64,000 nucleotides of DNA from Blastomyces gilchristii SLH14081. Lineage: Eukaryota > Ascomycota > Eurotiomycetes > Onygenales > Ajellomycetaceae. The notes beneath the pieces were generated by a model that did not search any database, was not told the DNA's origin, and was given only the letters and a program-made list of their open reading frames with translations. Shown in pieces: positions 47,919 to 60,299 of the stretch (positions within the stretch are counted from its first letter, which is position 1; the number at the start of each line of letters is the position of its first letter). The stretch lies in the NCBI RefSeq assembly GCF_000003855.2, contig NW_003101663.1, forward strand, positions 964,120 to 1,028,119. Reading direction: 5' to 3'. The position numbers and the translations under genes were made by a program.

Positions 47919-48174
47919 CATGGTTTCATTTGATGCCATTTTCAATAATGAGATTAAAATAAAAATGTAACTAAGAATTCAAACATATTCTTTATCTGAG
48001 ACTAGATTTTTATTTGAAAAGTGAATCTGAGATCTTTAATATTTGAAATAACATGATTTGAAATCAATGTGATGAATACAAATCATGATCAGAAGTAATG
48101 CTTTTAAATAATGTAATAACTGTAAAGTTTGATTCTGATCTTAGATATAGTCACACGGTCAGTCTATCTATATC

Positions 48175-49300
48175 ATCATTGTTAACTTCTGTATACATAA
48201 ATGTGGAAAGCATTTCACTGATTCTAACTTACATTTTTTTCATCACAGAAAACATTCAAACCAGGGCTGGTCATCAGAACCTCAGAGAAGAGGTAGAGAG
48301 AACTAGCAGAAGTGATAGCAGCAGCAGCAGGGGCAGCAGCAGGGGCAGTGACAAGACAGGCGGCAGGGGGGGCAGAGAGGGCAGCATCAGCAGCAGAGGT
48401 GATGACAAGACAGGCAGCAGAGGCGGCGGGGAGAGCAGAGAGAACAGAGAGGACAGAGAGAAGAGAATTATCAGTATTATCAGCATTGTCAGACTTCTTA
48501 TTCTTATCAGCATTCTGCCAAGTGTCAGAGAATATTCTCACTCAGTTCAAAATTTCACATATCTTTACTATAATATTGAAGACATTTTGATTCATCTGAT
48601 TTATCATATCTGTCAGATATACTATTGCCTGATTCTGGTCTTTCATATAATAATTGACTGTCATCAGGATTTCATGCTGAACTGTCAATTTTGATTTTTC
48701 AATCATCAATTTCTTCTACTCAACTGATAATTTAAACTTTTCAATCACTATTTTCTTCTACTCAACTGTTAATTTGATGTATTCAATATTTATTATAGCT
48801 TTTTATATCTTAATTCTAGTCTTTTCAGCAACACTGATGATTGTATTCAGTGACTTAATTATAACAGTCACACTCTTCATTTTCTGACAGTGCACTCTAG
48901 TCTTCTTGATTTATTTAATCAGATTCTTCACTGTCTTCAATATTGATCTCTTGACTGATTTTATGAAATCATCTGATAAAGTAACATAAAAATTGTGAGT
49001 TCAGACCAGCTTGTTAACATACTCTTTTAATTCAGAGAGAGAGATTATATATCTCTTTTTATCATAGTTGCAGTTCTTATACAGCTTCAAGCTTCTCTTT
49101 ATCTTGTTATAAGAGACTTTGAGATGACAGAGAAAAATTCATCTGATACAGTGTTTATACATAGTCTTTTTATCTGACTGCTTTATCAGAGTATTCTGCT
49201 AGCTTATCTTCTTCTCCTGAGCTTTTACAGCAGCTGCATGTGTACACTTTGATATTTTATCAGTTATTTTTACTGCTGTTATTATTACTGTCATTACTGT
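48175..49300 (-). pseudogene. Decayed coding sequence, unknown family
   Basis: The minus strand reads as coding through stops. From about 49150 it gives Y-K-H-C-I-R, stop, I-F-L-C-H-L-K-V-S-Y-N-K-I-K-R-S-L-K-L-Y, then S-L-S-E-L-K-E-Y-V-N-K-L, then D-D-F-I-K-S-V-K-R-S-I-L-K-T-V-K-N-L. It ends through an Ala/Ser-rich linker (48541-48224, open) with E-V-L-M-T-S-P-G-L-N-V-F. A possible donor GTAAGT follows at about 48232. The linker lies in a GC-rich patch (48290-48440) that escaped mutation. It could be a host gene or a transposon gag-like protein. Confidence 0.4.
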
Positions 49301-51400
49301 TATAAATCACTAATATTCATGATATTCTATGAATAAGATATCTTGAAATCAGAACTTGTCTTGTTAAAGCTTTCTATTACAGCTGATAGAATACTAATCT
49401 TACTGAAGACAAGAATGAGCAGAATGAACAGAGAATAATTTTCACAGTGTGATATTATTATATAAAGAAGAAAGAAAGAATGAAAGAAAAAGAAGATAAT
49501 AAGTTATTCTCTTTACACACATTGTTGATTTATCTTTGTATATTGTTATACAATAGAGTGATTACTTTCATACTTCATCTCTGAGTGTAATTAGCAAATC
49601 TGACAGATTTCATCTATATCTTATTTTTACAATAAATATCTTCTGTGCAGGCTATTACTGAATGAATTACAGCTATTTTGAATACAAAATTATTTTGATT
49701 AACTGAGAATAAGTATTCAATGTGCTGTCAGAAATATATCTACAGAATTTCAGATAAATAAGAAGATTTTCTAATACAGTGAAATCAGTGATTCTGCTGC
49801 AGCTATAACTATAATCAAATATAAGATAGATAATATAATAACTTTTATCAGTAAATATCAAGACAGATGTATTCTAATGATATATGATAAAGTATATATT
49901 AACTAATTTATATATAAAATGCATAGAAAACTAAATATATTAAAATAGAAATAGATTATATCAGAAATCTCTACATTATCTGTCTTTTACTGAAAGTATC
50001 TCTGAAAATTTGAGCTTTTTTCATATCTTCTTCTGTGCATCTTTCATCACATGTCTTTTTTTAACTGTTGAGATATTCTGAATTATCTCTGTAAAGTCAT
50101 CTCTGATAATTTTCTGATATTCAGAAACATTGCTCATCAGATCTTAAAATATCAGAATATTTTATCATTATATTATAACTACAGTGGAATTTTTATTCAT
50201 ATCAGTATTATTAAATATTTTGATCAGAGTTGTCAGATTGACATATATCTCTGTTTTTGAAATCAGTTTCTAGTTTTCAAAACAATTTGAATTATGCTAA
50301 CTTATGTTTCATATATCATTGTTCTCACTCAGAGAATTGATCAAAGTTGATAACTCTCTATACTTAATAAAAAATCAGGAAGAACTTTTCAGTGATGAAT
50401 AACTTATAAAAGTAATTAAAAATAATTGTTTCTTTGTAATAATTATATAAGCTGATTATCTCTGAACTTACTCTGCTCTTTGTCTTTTCTCATTGAATAT
50501 GATTCTATATTGAAATTAAGTTAGCTAACTTGATCACAAAAGTTTAGATATCTCTAAGATTTCTCACTGAATTCTTATCAGAGATTTATGATCTTTTATC
50601 AAGAATTTGTTATATCTCACTGAAAAGTTGCTATTTTACTAAATCTAAATACTTATCTTTATTTTCTTTAATAATCTTGATTTCTAGATCTTGACTGTGT
50701 TTAGCATTGTTGTTCTGCTGAATGAGAATGTATATAATATTTTATCATTGATTTTGATTATTTTTATGACTGTCTGATTGAGATTTTTCTTTGTGAAGAA
50801 TAGAAAATATATTCATTTGATCTCTAGCTGCAGATATTGCTCTGTCTGACAGATCTTCTTCTTATATATTTCAGTATCAGAGTGTCTAGTTCTCTGACAT
50901 CTTCTTAATAAATTGTTTATCAGTGAGGAGTTTGAGTTCTTCTCACTATTCTTCTCATCTATTGAGCATTCTTCATTGATGTCATTGTATGCCTGCTATG
51001 ATTAAGAAATATTAATATTGAATTTTCTTTGAAATCAGTGAATTGTCTCATTAAATCTACTAGATGAGAAAGTTCAGAAAGATCTAGTATATCAGAGTTA
51101 ATAAGAGTATTCATTTTTAAAATGAGATTGAAATTCTAGTCAATGAATGATACTAGTTTCAGAAGCTTACAGAAATATAATCTTGAAATAAAGAAAATAG
51201 TTTGATTGTTAATATTAATTTAATATAGATTATCACTGATTACAGCTCTTATTAATATACTTCTTTTCAGTAATTTAATCTCATCTCTTTATTTTATCAA
51301 GACTGCTCACTCACTTCAATTATATCTTTTTAACTATATAACTTATTTCTATAAATTATATCAGAAAGTAAAATGTTGTGTTTATTTAATTGAAATCTGA
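49300..51400 (-). pseudogene. Further decayed minus-strand coding pieces
   Basis: Coding-like runs survive near 51060-50930 (D-I-L-D-L-S-E-L-S-H-L-V-D-L-M-R-Q-F) and near 50130-49985 (S-N-V-S-E-Y-Q-K-I-I-R-D-D-F, then Q-N-I-S-T-V-K-K-R-H-V-M-K-D). They could be the upstream part of the 48.2-49.3 kb sequence. No family recognised; no RNA gene or intact frame is seen. Confidence 0.3.
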
Positions 51401-53577
51401 AATACTATCTACTATCTGTCTCTAGATAAGAATTCAGAGATAATTAATCAGAATTTCAATCTGAGAGCTCTCTTTTCTCAGAAACTGTAAATGAGGATTT
51501 TACTGATAGTAATTCAGATAATGATGTTTCTGATAAAGAAGTATTACTATTCTTAGTACATTTATCACTTTTAATGTCTTATTATTATAAAAACTAATAT
51601 TATCTAAAGACAGAGTCATATAATAAGAATATTACTGATAATATCAAGTATATAGAGTGACTTTTGAAAGCAGACACTGAGAAGAATATTTCTCAAGAAT
51701 ATCTTAATAAATATCTCAGAAAATGATGATTTAAGAAAGATTCTGATAAGTCAGTTGCTGAAGATATTACTATGAAAGATACTGCTATTGAAGATATTAC
51801 TACTGTCATTCATTTTACTGATGAATTTATTGATTCTGATTCAGTAATTGACATAGCTTATAAATACAGTAACTTTGAAATGAATTTATTTATTTTGACA
51901 ATGAGACTCTGAGTTGAAGAGTTAAGTATTTTCAGAAAAAACTGTCAATCACTGCTGTAAATTCTGTATTTATTGAAGAATACATCACTGATAAGTCTGC
52001 TTCTTAAAGATCTATCAACTCTGAAAAAGCAATGCAGAGCATAATTTCTGATTTTATCAGTTAAGAAAATATCAATTTCAATAGTATTATTAATATAAAT
52101 ATCAACTCTGAGTTCTGCTCAGAAAAATCTCACTGTATTCTTTATAAGATTACTCTACTTCTAAAATTCAATTTCATTAATATCTGCTCTTCTCAAATCC
52201 TCAAATTTTCAGTGATAGATGTATATAGAAATGACAGAACTTATTAACAATCTCACTGAGTTATAATAATCTCACAGTTAAGAGAGCTCTGTCAAATATT
52301 ATTTCAGTGACTTTGTATAATATTTATTAATAAATAAATCTCTTTTTTCTTCTGATTTTATTCAGTATCAGTATAAGAATCTCAAATACTACTACAAATC
52401 AGAATTGAATAATATATCTTATATTAAGAGAGTGTATTTTATCAGATGTAATCACTAATATTCAGATATGAGAATGAGGTCTCATATAATAGTTCTGAAA
52501 GTTTAAGAAGTCATTCATCATACTTCTTAGATAGTATAAAGATTATTATTCTTAAATTTATTATTTATCTCATTTAAATTAATTACAATGAAAGATGAGA
52601 TGAAATATATCTTAATTATTCAGATTCTGAATTAACTTAATGTTTATGTGAATATAATATTTGAATCAGATTTCAATCTACTAGTAGAATATAAGAGTAA
52701 AGATCAGTATTTTCTTCATCAGATTATAAGAATCAAGACTGAAGCTGTTGAGATATAATTATATTATAAATCTTTATTAATTCAGACTGAGTTGAAAATT
52801 AATATATATGAATAAGATATTTTGAAAAGCATATTTTACTCTGATATACAAGTTATTTCTCTATTATATCAATTATTCATTGATGAATTTGATTTATATC
52901 AGAATATATACTGAAGCTTAATGAGTTTTTATATAATTTCTACACTGAGTGCTGTTAAGTATTTAAAATAAAATAATATTTTTATTCTAATCTTTGATTC
53001 TTATAGTATCAATTTCTCTGATACTGTTACTGTATTATTGCATGACTTATTTATATTAAATTATAAGAGAATTATAATGAATATCAGTGAAGAAAAGATA
53101 AGAGAGATTGTATCTTATATAGTATTTCTTAAAGATATATCACAGTAAAATAGTAATATAGAGATTAAAGAATTAATTGTAAGAAGATCTTGCTGAAGCT
53201 GTTTTATTAATGATAAGAATCAGCTGAATTTGAACTATAATTTATATAATAACAGCTGATTTCATCATTATATACAGCATCTTCAGACTAAACTAGATAA
53301 TCTGCTGAATCTCATATATAGAGATTAAATATGTTAAGAGCAGAGTATGACAGTGCAGACAGTATCTCTTTTTCAAATATACTTAAGTTTAAATTTAATC
53401 TCATTTTTCTCTTCAGATTCATATCATAGTGAGTTTACTGAAATATCAGAGATTTTATACTTATTACTAATCTATTCTATTCTATTACTGTATAATTAGT
53501 AAGAATACTTCTAAATATTATAGATATTTTTCTTTTCTTATAGTTAAAATTATTTACAGTTATCAATCACTCATCTT

Positions 53578-55132
53578 AAGAAGTATCAGCGAGAAAGAGT
53601 CTCTTCTTCATTTCCATCAATAAACTCTGAAAATGAACTGAATTGGAATAGATTTCTTGATTGGAATGAAAATAATTCTTCAAAGAAAATGCCTTCTCAA
53701 CTGTACAGACTATGCTCTCTGATTAAAAATCAATTTTCTTCTTTAAATATTGAAAAAGTTGATCATGAGAAGTTATCTCTCTGGAGAGAAAAGCTTGAAT
53801 CTCTTATAGACTTACAAATAAGTGAACTATCAAAAGAGAAAGAATATGAACAGCATTTGAAGAGAATTTCTACAATCAATATAAAAGACTCTATTCTGAT
53901 TTATTCAGATGGCTCAAAAAATGAGAATTTGAATAGATTAGACACAGGCATTGCTTATACTGAAGATAATATCAATTTTATCTCAGATTTCTGAAATCTA
54001 GGCTGTGAATCTGAAGTCTTTGATGCTGAACTATTTGTAATAGTGAAAGCTTTCAAACTCATTGAAATAAAATCTCATAAAAGAGGAAATTGTTTGAAAG
54101 AGACATGAATATTCTCTGATAGTCAAGCTGCTTTAAAAAGACTTAGAAATAGTCAGATTCATCATGATCAAATGAATCTTGAACTGATCTTAAACTCTGT
54201 TTTGAAAATTCAAAAGAGAATAACATTAAAGCTGATAATTCATCTGCACTGAGTTCCTGCTCATATGAATATTCATGGCAATGAATTGGCTGATTCAGCT
54301 GCAAAAAAGGGTGCAGAATTAAGCAGATCTATTCAAAAAATTGTGTCCTGGTCTTTTATAAAGAGAAAAATAAAAGAATCTTGTTTAGACAAGTGAAATG
54401 AAAGCTGGCAGAAATAAAAGAAGAGTATACATTATTCAAGATTTGAAATAAAACCCAAGTGAAAATCTTGTTCAATTAAATGTAAAAAGAAAATATTCTC
54501 ATCTATAATACAGCTGAAACTAGAACATGGCTATTTCAAATCTTATATACAAAGATTTGATGATAGATTTAACTCAATAGAATGCTCATTCTGCAATACA
54601 AATGAGAATTCTGAGTATATTGTAATGCACTGTGCATTATACAATAGTCTCAGAGCCAGATTGAAAGAGAAGTATGATCTAAATTAATTAAATATGAGAT
54701 TCTTATTCTCAACTGAGACAGGAATTAAATACTTAATAGACTTTCTATCAGAAACTCAAGCAGCTATAAGAAAATAACTAAATTCAGAATTATCTGAATA
54801 TGAAGAGGAGGAAATTAACCAGATATAGTCTGTTAAAACAGCTATATACTATCTTTTAATAATTTGTTTTGTTACAGTCTTTCTTTACTTTATCTTTTTC
54901 TTTCAATTCCTTTCTGTCTATCTATTTAATGTATCTATCTTTAAGACTGTGTTCTCTTTTCCTTTGTCATGATATTGTCAAATGGTTTCAAAGTATCAGA
55001 AGAGGTTAAAACACTGCAATTTATAAACAGTTTTTGTATTCTGAGCTGGAATTTTCTGATTTTGCATATCTGAAATTGATGAATGTATAATAGTTAACTT
55101 TACAGATATAGGAAAAACTCTGAGAACTAAAA
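53578..55132 (+). mobile_element. LINE copy C (best preserved), 5'-truncated
   Basis: The 3' part of a LINE ORF2 with few stops. An open piece (53689-53994) leads into RNase H: L-I-Y-S-D-G-S-K-N (first Asp), F-D-A-E-L-F-V-I-V-K-A (Glu), I-F-S-D-S-Q-A-A-L-K-R-L (Asp), then H-stop-V-P-A-H-M-N and G-N-E-L-A-D-S-A-A-K-K-G-A (last Asp), with TGA for Trp. A C-terminal C-S-F-C-N...I-I-M-H-C-A block follows. RNase H after reverse transcriptase is typical of fungal Tad/I-like LINEs. The 3' tail runs into the assembly gap. The 5' limit is approximate. Confidence 0.85.
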
Positions 55133-55645
55133 NNNNNNNNNNNNNNNNNNNNNNNNNNNNNNNNNNNNNNNNNNNNNNNNNNNNNNNNNNNNNNNNNNNN
55201 NNNNNNNNNNNNNNNNNNNNNNNNNNNNNNNNNNNNNNNNNNNNNNNNNNNNNNNNNNNNNNNNNNNNNNNNNNNNNNNNNNNNNNNNNNNNNNNNNNNN
55301 NNNNNNNNNNNNNNNNNNNNNNNNNNNNNNNNNNNNNNNNNNNNNNNNNNNNNNNNNNNNNNNNNNNNNNNNNNNNNNNNNNNNNNNNNNNNNNNNNNNN
55401 NNNNNNNNNNNNNNNNNNNNNNNNNNNNNNNNNNNNNNNNNNNNNNNNNNNNNNNNNNNNNNNNNNNNNNNNNNNNNNNNNNNNNNNNNNNNNNNNNNNN
55501 NNNNNNNNNNNNNNNNNNNNNNNNNNNNNNNNNNNNNNNNNNNNNNNNNNNNNNNNNNNNNNNNNNNNNNNNNNNNNNNNNNNNNNNNNNNNNNNNNNNN
55601 NNNNNNNNNNNNNNNNNNNNNNNNNNNNNNNNNNNNNNNNNNNNN
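55133..55645. other. Assembly gap (N)
   Basis: 513 unknown bases, starting in the LINE 3' untranslated region. By comparison with other copies about 70 bases of LINE plus the (AAT)n tail are missing, so the remainder is unknown flank. Confidence 0.99.
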
Positions 55646-56809
55646 ATTCTATCTAATAATTACAATATTCTGATAGAAGAGAATAAGTATTGAGACTATA
55701 AGCATCTAGTGCAGTGAATAAATTATCACAATATAAAAAAAATACTACTTTTATAGAAGAGTTTTCAATAAATCTTATAACTAGTATTAAGAGATTTCTT
55801 TAACAGCTTTAATATATATCTGACATAGAAGATTCAGAATTTATATATATATTACTCAGTACTTTTTAATAATTTACTGAGAATAAATAAAGAAGCTGAA
55901 GATAAGAATGATAATTCACTGAACTACTCTGTAAAATTAATATTAATAAAAGATTATATTATTTCAAAGATTTTTAATTATCTATTATTAAGTAAAATAT
56001 CAGAGAAAGTTAATATATAATTTATAAATCTCTTCAAGCTTGAATTACTTTATTCATTTCTTAATAATCTGTAAGAATTCTATGATACTAATTAAAATAA
56101 GTTCTTAGTTTTAAAACTAGATTATTATTCAATTCTTTTCTATAATAAGTTAATATTCTCAGTTCAGTATATCTCTTCAATTAATCAATCAATCAGTTAT
56201 TGACTTATTAATATATAAATCAGAGAGTATATTCATTAAATCTCTCTTATAAAGAGAAATATTCTTTAATATCAGAGAGTCAATCTTGATCAGATTATAA
56301 CTATTTTTATTTATAAAATAAGAGAGAGTAAGTAGATTTTCTTTACACTTACTTCTCTATATTATATCAGACAGAATTATCAGCTGAATCTACTAATTTT
56401 ATAAGAGAATTTTAATAGTTATACTATTATCAGGCTTTCAGCAGTTTAAAAGATAGTATTATATAATATTTTAATACTGAATACTGATAAAAATGATAAT
56501 TATTTAATATATGAATCTCAGATAATAAGATATTTATATTACACTTGAGATATCTCATTTCTTTAGATAGTAATTTGATTTATATAAAGTAGTTAACTAG
56601 TCTAGCTGAATAGTATATAAGTATTGATTTCACTGATAGAACAGTATATCATGACTCAAAGTATCTCAGTAGTATCTTGATAGTGACATTCACTAATTAT
56701 ATGATAACTGAGTCATTCTCTGATAATGTCAAGAAGTTCTGTGTCATTTCAATGCTATCTTGACATTTAATTTTCAGCAACATGTCACTGAAATCAATGG
56801 TGAAACATG

Positions 56810-56912
56810 TGTTACAATCCGCGACACGTGACCGGTGTGGAACGGTGGAACCACCGTGGAATCACCATAAATTAACCCTACGTTCTTCCGGTATGGGTAG
56901 TAATCACCAACA
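56810..56912 (-). repeat. copia-3 3' LTR
   Basis: 103 bp, sense TGTTGGTGATTACTACCC...TGTAACA, with internal GGTGGAACCACC and CACGTG palindromic elements. A fragment of it lies upstream of the kinase-like gene. Confidence 0.8.
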
Positions 56913-57117
56913 CCCCCCCTTGCTACAACGCCTCACTAATTGCGGTTGCCACCATTCCACCTATTCCATCTCAATTCCTTCAAAAACGCAATAATAATTA
57001 ATTACATCAATCAGACCCTGATTTCCCTATTAGGACAAGCGTCTGTACAGCGATAACTGTAAAAATCAACAGATACACATAGTATCTAATAATACAATGT
57101 ATCATCAGTACTCTAGT

Positions 57118-57610
57118 CTCTCTTAATCTCCTTCAAGCCGATCTTCTCAATAAATTCCTCAAATGCTGGTCTTGCCAATGGCTTGGTGAGGCCATCGGCT
57201 ATATTGACTGTAGAACTAATGTGTTCCATGATGATATATTCTTTTTCAATCAGATCTCGAAGAATATGATATCTTAGCTCAATATAATGTGATTAATGTG
57301 TTAGAAATTCTCCTTTTACTAGATCAATTGCACTCTCATTATCAACTTATAGTCTTGAACAGATCTTTGCTTTGTCATTCATTAATTCAGCATCATATAA
57401 TATATCACTCAGTCAGACAATCTCACAAGCTGCTTCACTAGCTGCAATGTATTCAGTCTCTGTGATTGATTTGATGATAGATGTCTGTCTCTGTGATTAT
57501 CATGATATTGATAATTCATTTATGAATATGACATAGCCAGTCATTGATTTGTATTGAGGATCCGCCCCTGCTCAATTTGAATCATAATATGTAACAGAAC
57601 TTAAGTTATT
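57118..57610 (-). pseudogene. copia-3 RNase H end
   Basis: The minus strand ends H-I-S-S-T-V-N-I-A-D-G-L-T-K-P-L-A-R-P, then F-E-E-F-I-E-K-I-G-L-K-E-I, stop at about 57118, preceded by H-Y-I-E-L-R-Y-H-I-L-R. This is the copia RNase H terminus (family HV....N.AD.LTKPL). Upstream there are TGA and TAA stops. Confidence 0.85.
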
Positions 57611-57619
57611 ACTCTCTTT

Positions 57620-58075
57620 TCTTGAAGAATAACATTGTTATATTGTGTAATCTATCTACGAGAGTTACACTAAATAGGTTGAGATGGCATGTGACTAGAG
57701 TAGATGTGATAATGATCAACACTCTTTCTTACTACATTATGGCCTGTAATAAGTCATCACCCGGAGTCTTCTTCATTTTTAAATCTTTCAAAAATGCAAT
57801 AATAATTAATTACATGAATCAGACTCTGATTTCCTCATTAGAAAAGATGTCTGTACAGTAATAACTGTAAAAATCAAGAAATATATGCAAAATTCACTGA
57901 TTCACTGTATTATTATTATTATTTAATTATTTCTTTCTGATCTCTTTCAAATCAATTCTTTTGATAAAATCTTCAAACACAGGCTTCACCAGTGGCTTGG
58001 TGAGCCTGTCAGCTATGTTCACCGTAGAATCAATATGTTTCATCATGATTTCCTCTTTTTCAATCAAATCATGAA
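57620..58075 (-). mobile_element. copia-4, 3' end
   Basis: A minus-strand copia fragment inserted in copia-3: LTR 57620-57721 (102 bp; closely similar to the copia-2 LTR), a purine tract GTAAGAAAGAG, and the RNase H C-terminus. It is cut by MITE 6 at 58075/58076. Confidence 0.8.
57927..58075 (-). pseudogene. copia-4 RNase H end
   Basis: It reads H-D-L-I-E-K-E-E-I-M-M-K-H-I-D-S-T-V-N, then I-A-D-R-L-T-K-P-L-V-K-P, then F-E-D-F-I-K-R-I-D-L-K, stop. The open frame reaches 58136 only because it runs into the MITE, so its first ~20 codons are not copia sequence. Confidence 0.85.
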
Positions 58076-58348
58076 TAGACTGGCTGCTGAGACTATGAAT
58101 TTCATGTTTGATTTTATTTGATCTGATCTTATACATTTCTTAGCATGAATTCTGCTGAGACTAATCATTAAAAAAACATGTAAAGTGACTATATATGAGA
58201 TCTTAAAATGAAATCATGACTTGAAAAAAATGACAAAGTAGTCTCATTTAATCTCATTTAGTTTCATTCTTGATATAAAGTTACTATTTTTAGACATTTT
58301 AAGGTTTTTTTTAGACTATTTTTAATTTTTTTAACACTTTTTGATAAT
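58076..58348 (-). mobile_element. hAT-derived MITE 6, truncated
   Basis: It starts TAGACTGGCTGCTGAGAC, matching the right half of the MITE in reverse orientation, and stops at about 58348 where the LINE (ATT)n tail begins. Confidence 0.85.
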
Positions 58349-59541
58349 ATTATTATTATTATTATTATTCTTCAATTATAGATGTATGCAGTCAGAGACT
58401 ATGACATCTATCTGAGAACTTTTAGTTCTCAGAGTTTTTCCTATATCTATAAAGTTAACTATTATACATTCATCAATTTCAGATGTGTAAAATCAGAAAA
58501 TTCCAGCTCAGAATATAAAAACTGTTTACAAATTGCAGTGTTTTAACATCTTCTGATACTTTGAAATCATTTGATAATATCATGATAAAAGAAAAGAGAA
58601 CACAGTTTTAAAGATAGAAACATTAAATAGATAGATAGAAAAGAATAGAAAGGAAAAAGTAAAGTAAAATAAGATGTAACTGTAATGAAACAAATTATCA
58701 AAAGATAGTATATAGCTGTTTTAGCAGACTATATCTAATCAATTTCCTTCTCTTCATATTCAGATGTTTCTGAATTCAGTCATTTTCTTATAGCTGCTTG
58801 AGTTTCTGATAGAAAGTCTATTAAGTACTTAATTTCTGTCTCAGTTGAGAATAAGAATCTCATATTTAATTAATTTAGATTATACTTCTCTTTCAATCTG
58901 ACTCTGAGACTATTGTATAATATACAGTGCATTATAATATACTCAGAATTCTCATTTGTATTATAGAATAAGTATTCTATTGAATCAAATCTATTATCAA
59001 ATCTTTGTATATAAGATTTAAAATAGTCATGTTCTAGTTTCAGCTGTATCATAGATAAGAATATTTTCTTTTTACATTTCATTGAACAAGATTTTCACTT
59101 GAGTTTTGTTTTAAATCTTGAATAATATATACTCTTCTTTTGTTTCTGTCAGCTTTCATTTCACTTATCTAAACAAGATTCTTTTATTTTTCTCTTTATA
59201 AAAGATTAGAACATAATTTTTTGAATAGATTTGCTTAGTTCTGAACCTTTTTTTACATCTGAATCAGTCAATTCATTATCATGAATATTCATATGAGTAG
59301 AAACTCATTGCAGATAAATTATCAGCTTTGATATTCTTTTCTTTTGAATTTTTAAAACAGAGTTTAAGATCAGTTCAAGATTCATTTGACTCTTATAAAT
59401 CTGACTATTTCTAAGTTTTTTTAAAGCAGCTTAACTATCAGAGAATATTTATGTCTCTTTCAAACTATTTTCTCTTTGATGAGATTTTATTTTAAGAAGT
59501 TTGAAAGCTTTCACTATTGTAAATAGTTTAGTGTCAAAGAC
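58349..59541 (-). mobile_element. LINE copy D
   Basis: A reverse-orientation copy of the LINE 3' part, from its (AAT)n tail (seen as (ATT)n at 58349) up to the F-D-A-E-L-F region, where a gypsy LTR begins. The open piece 59082-58870 holds the Cys/His block, with the first Cys changed to Tyr (L-F-Y-N for S-F-C-N). Confidence 0.85.
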
Positions 59542-60074
59542 TGTAACGTGATGAAACTGAAGCAGTGACTAGTCAGCGGTGTTGTATAGAAATAGTTGTT
59601 GAGAAGCTGTATAAGTGAGCTTGACTATCTTGCTTAAATAGTAAGCTTGTAGGCTACAGAGTTATTGCAAGAATATCACAGATATGATACTTAGTATACT
59701 AAGAAGATTGTATAAAATACACAGTAACTCTTGTATATATTTCAGTAGCAGAAAAAATGAATCACTGACTTCTTTGATGAGAAGCCAGTATCTAGTTATT
59801 CTATATAGACAATGAGTGAATATTCTTCTCTCATTTCATGAGTGAGAATAGCTGAAGTGATATTTCAGCAGTGTCTTACTATCAAGGAAAAGTAATCTGC
59901 TGATCTTATATAGAAGTAGAGTTCTTATATTCATTAATTAAATCTTTCTATGATATATTCAAATGATATTATAGAGTGATTGAAAACTGGTTCAGACAGA
60001 ATAAAATTATTTATATAAAAGCAATGAGTTATATGAAACTGCAGCAGAGTCTTAACATAGTCAGAGATATGATA
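59542..60074 (-). repeat. gypsy copy B 3' LTR
   Basis: 533 bp, TGTAACGTG...ATATGATA, same family as gypsy-1. It begins inside LINE copy D. Confidence 0.85.
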
Positions 60075-60299
60075 ATACTCTTCTCTTTAAGAACATAGTT
60101 CTGATATTCTCAAGATTATCAGATTAGAAATTATCTTTGTTATATAGTAACAGTTATCAACTGATTAACAGTACATATACTGTATAAAGAAATAGATGAG
60201 TTTTTCTACTGACTGTATAAATCTTTCTTTTTTCATCTTCATTCAAATTAAATGCACGATAAGTGAGTTTCTTATATCTTAATTTAAAATGTGAAAAGC
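60075..60299 (-). mobile_element. gypsy copy B internal fragment
   Basis: About 225 bases of sequence normally found just inside the 3' LTR (compare 29998-30154 plus 31859-31910). It is interrupted after AATTTAAAATGTGAAAAGC by another gypsy LTR. Confidence 0.75.

Larger units (their letters stand above)
40327..48166 (-). mobile_element. Full-length hAT transposon, 7.84 kb
   Basis: The ends are TAGACTGACTTC (left) and, inverted at the right, TAGACTGACCGTGTGAC. A perfect 8-bp duplication TCTATATC flanks it (40319-40326, 48167-48174), the hAT hallmark. The first ~85 bases match the right end of the 506-bp MITEs, and the last ~27 match their left end, so this is the probable parent of that MITE family. 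It contains decayed transposase sequence, a giant low-complexity inverted pair (43.0-44.4 kb), another decayed coding patch (45.1-45.9 kb) and a nested MITE (47413-47918). The size is large for hAT. It is inactive. Confidence 0.85.
51400..56780 (+). mobile_element. Decayed Tnp2/EnSpm-like transposon region
   Basis: On the plus strand, about 52740-53340 reads as a protein through TGA and TAA stops: F-S-D-T-V-T-V-L-L-H-D-L, then S-C-stop-S-C-F-I-N-D-K-N, then L-N-Y-N-L-Y-N-N-S-stop-F-H-H-Y, then L-D-N-L-L-N-L. The order CRxCFI...NYD.YNNGR(F/Y)HH resembles fungal Tnp2-type (CACTA/EnSpm) transposases. Similar decayed coding continues after the LINE and the gap (55646-56600). No terminal repeats were found, so the limits are guesses. 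Confidence 0.4.
56810..57619 (-). mobile_element. copia-3, 3' end
   Basis: A minus-strand copia fragment: 3' LTR 56810-56912, a purine tract (GCAAGGGGGGG on the minus strand), an untranslated stretch, and RNase H to about 57610, where copia-4 is inserted. The GC-rich LTR and leader are nearly unmutated while RNase H is partly mutated. Confidence 0.8.

Noticed and set aside
48098..48694. 198-aa plus-strand open frame
   Set aside because: It overlaps the hAT end and the GC-rich linker; the minus strand looks like the coding side.
58076..58136. N-terminal part of the 69-aa frame ending at 57927
   Set aside because: These codons come from the MITE, not from copia.
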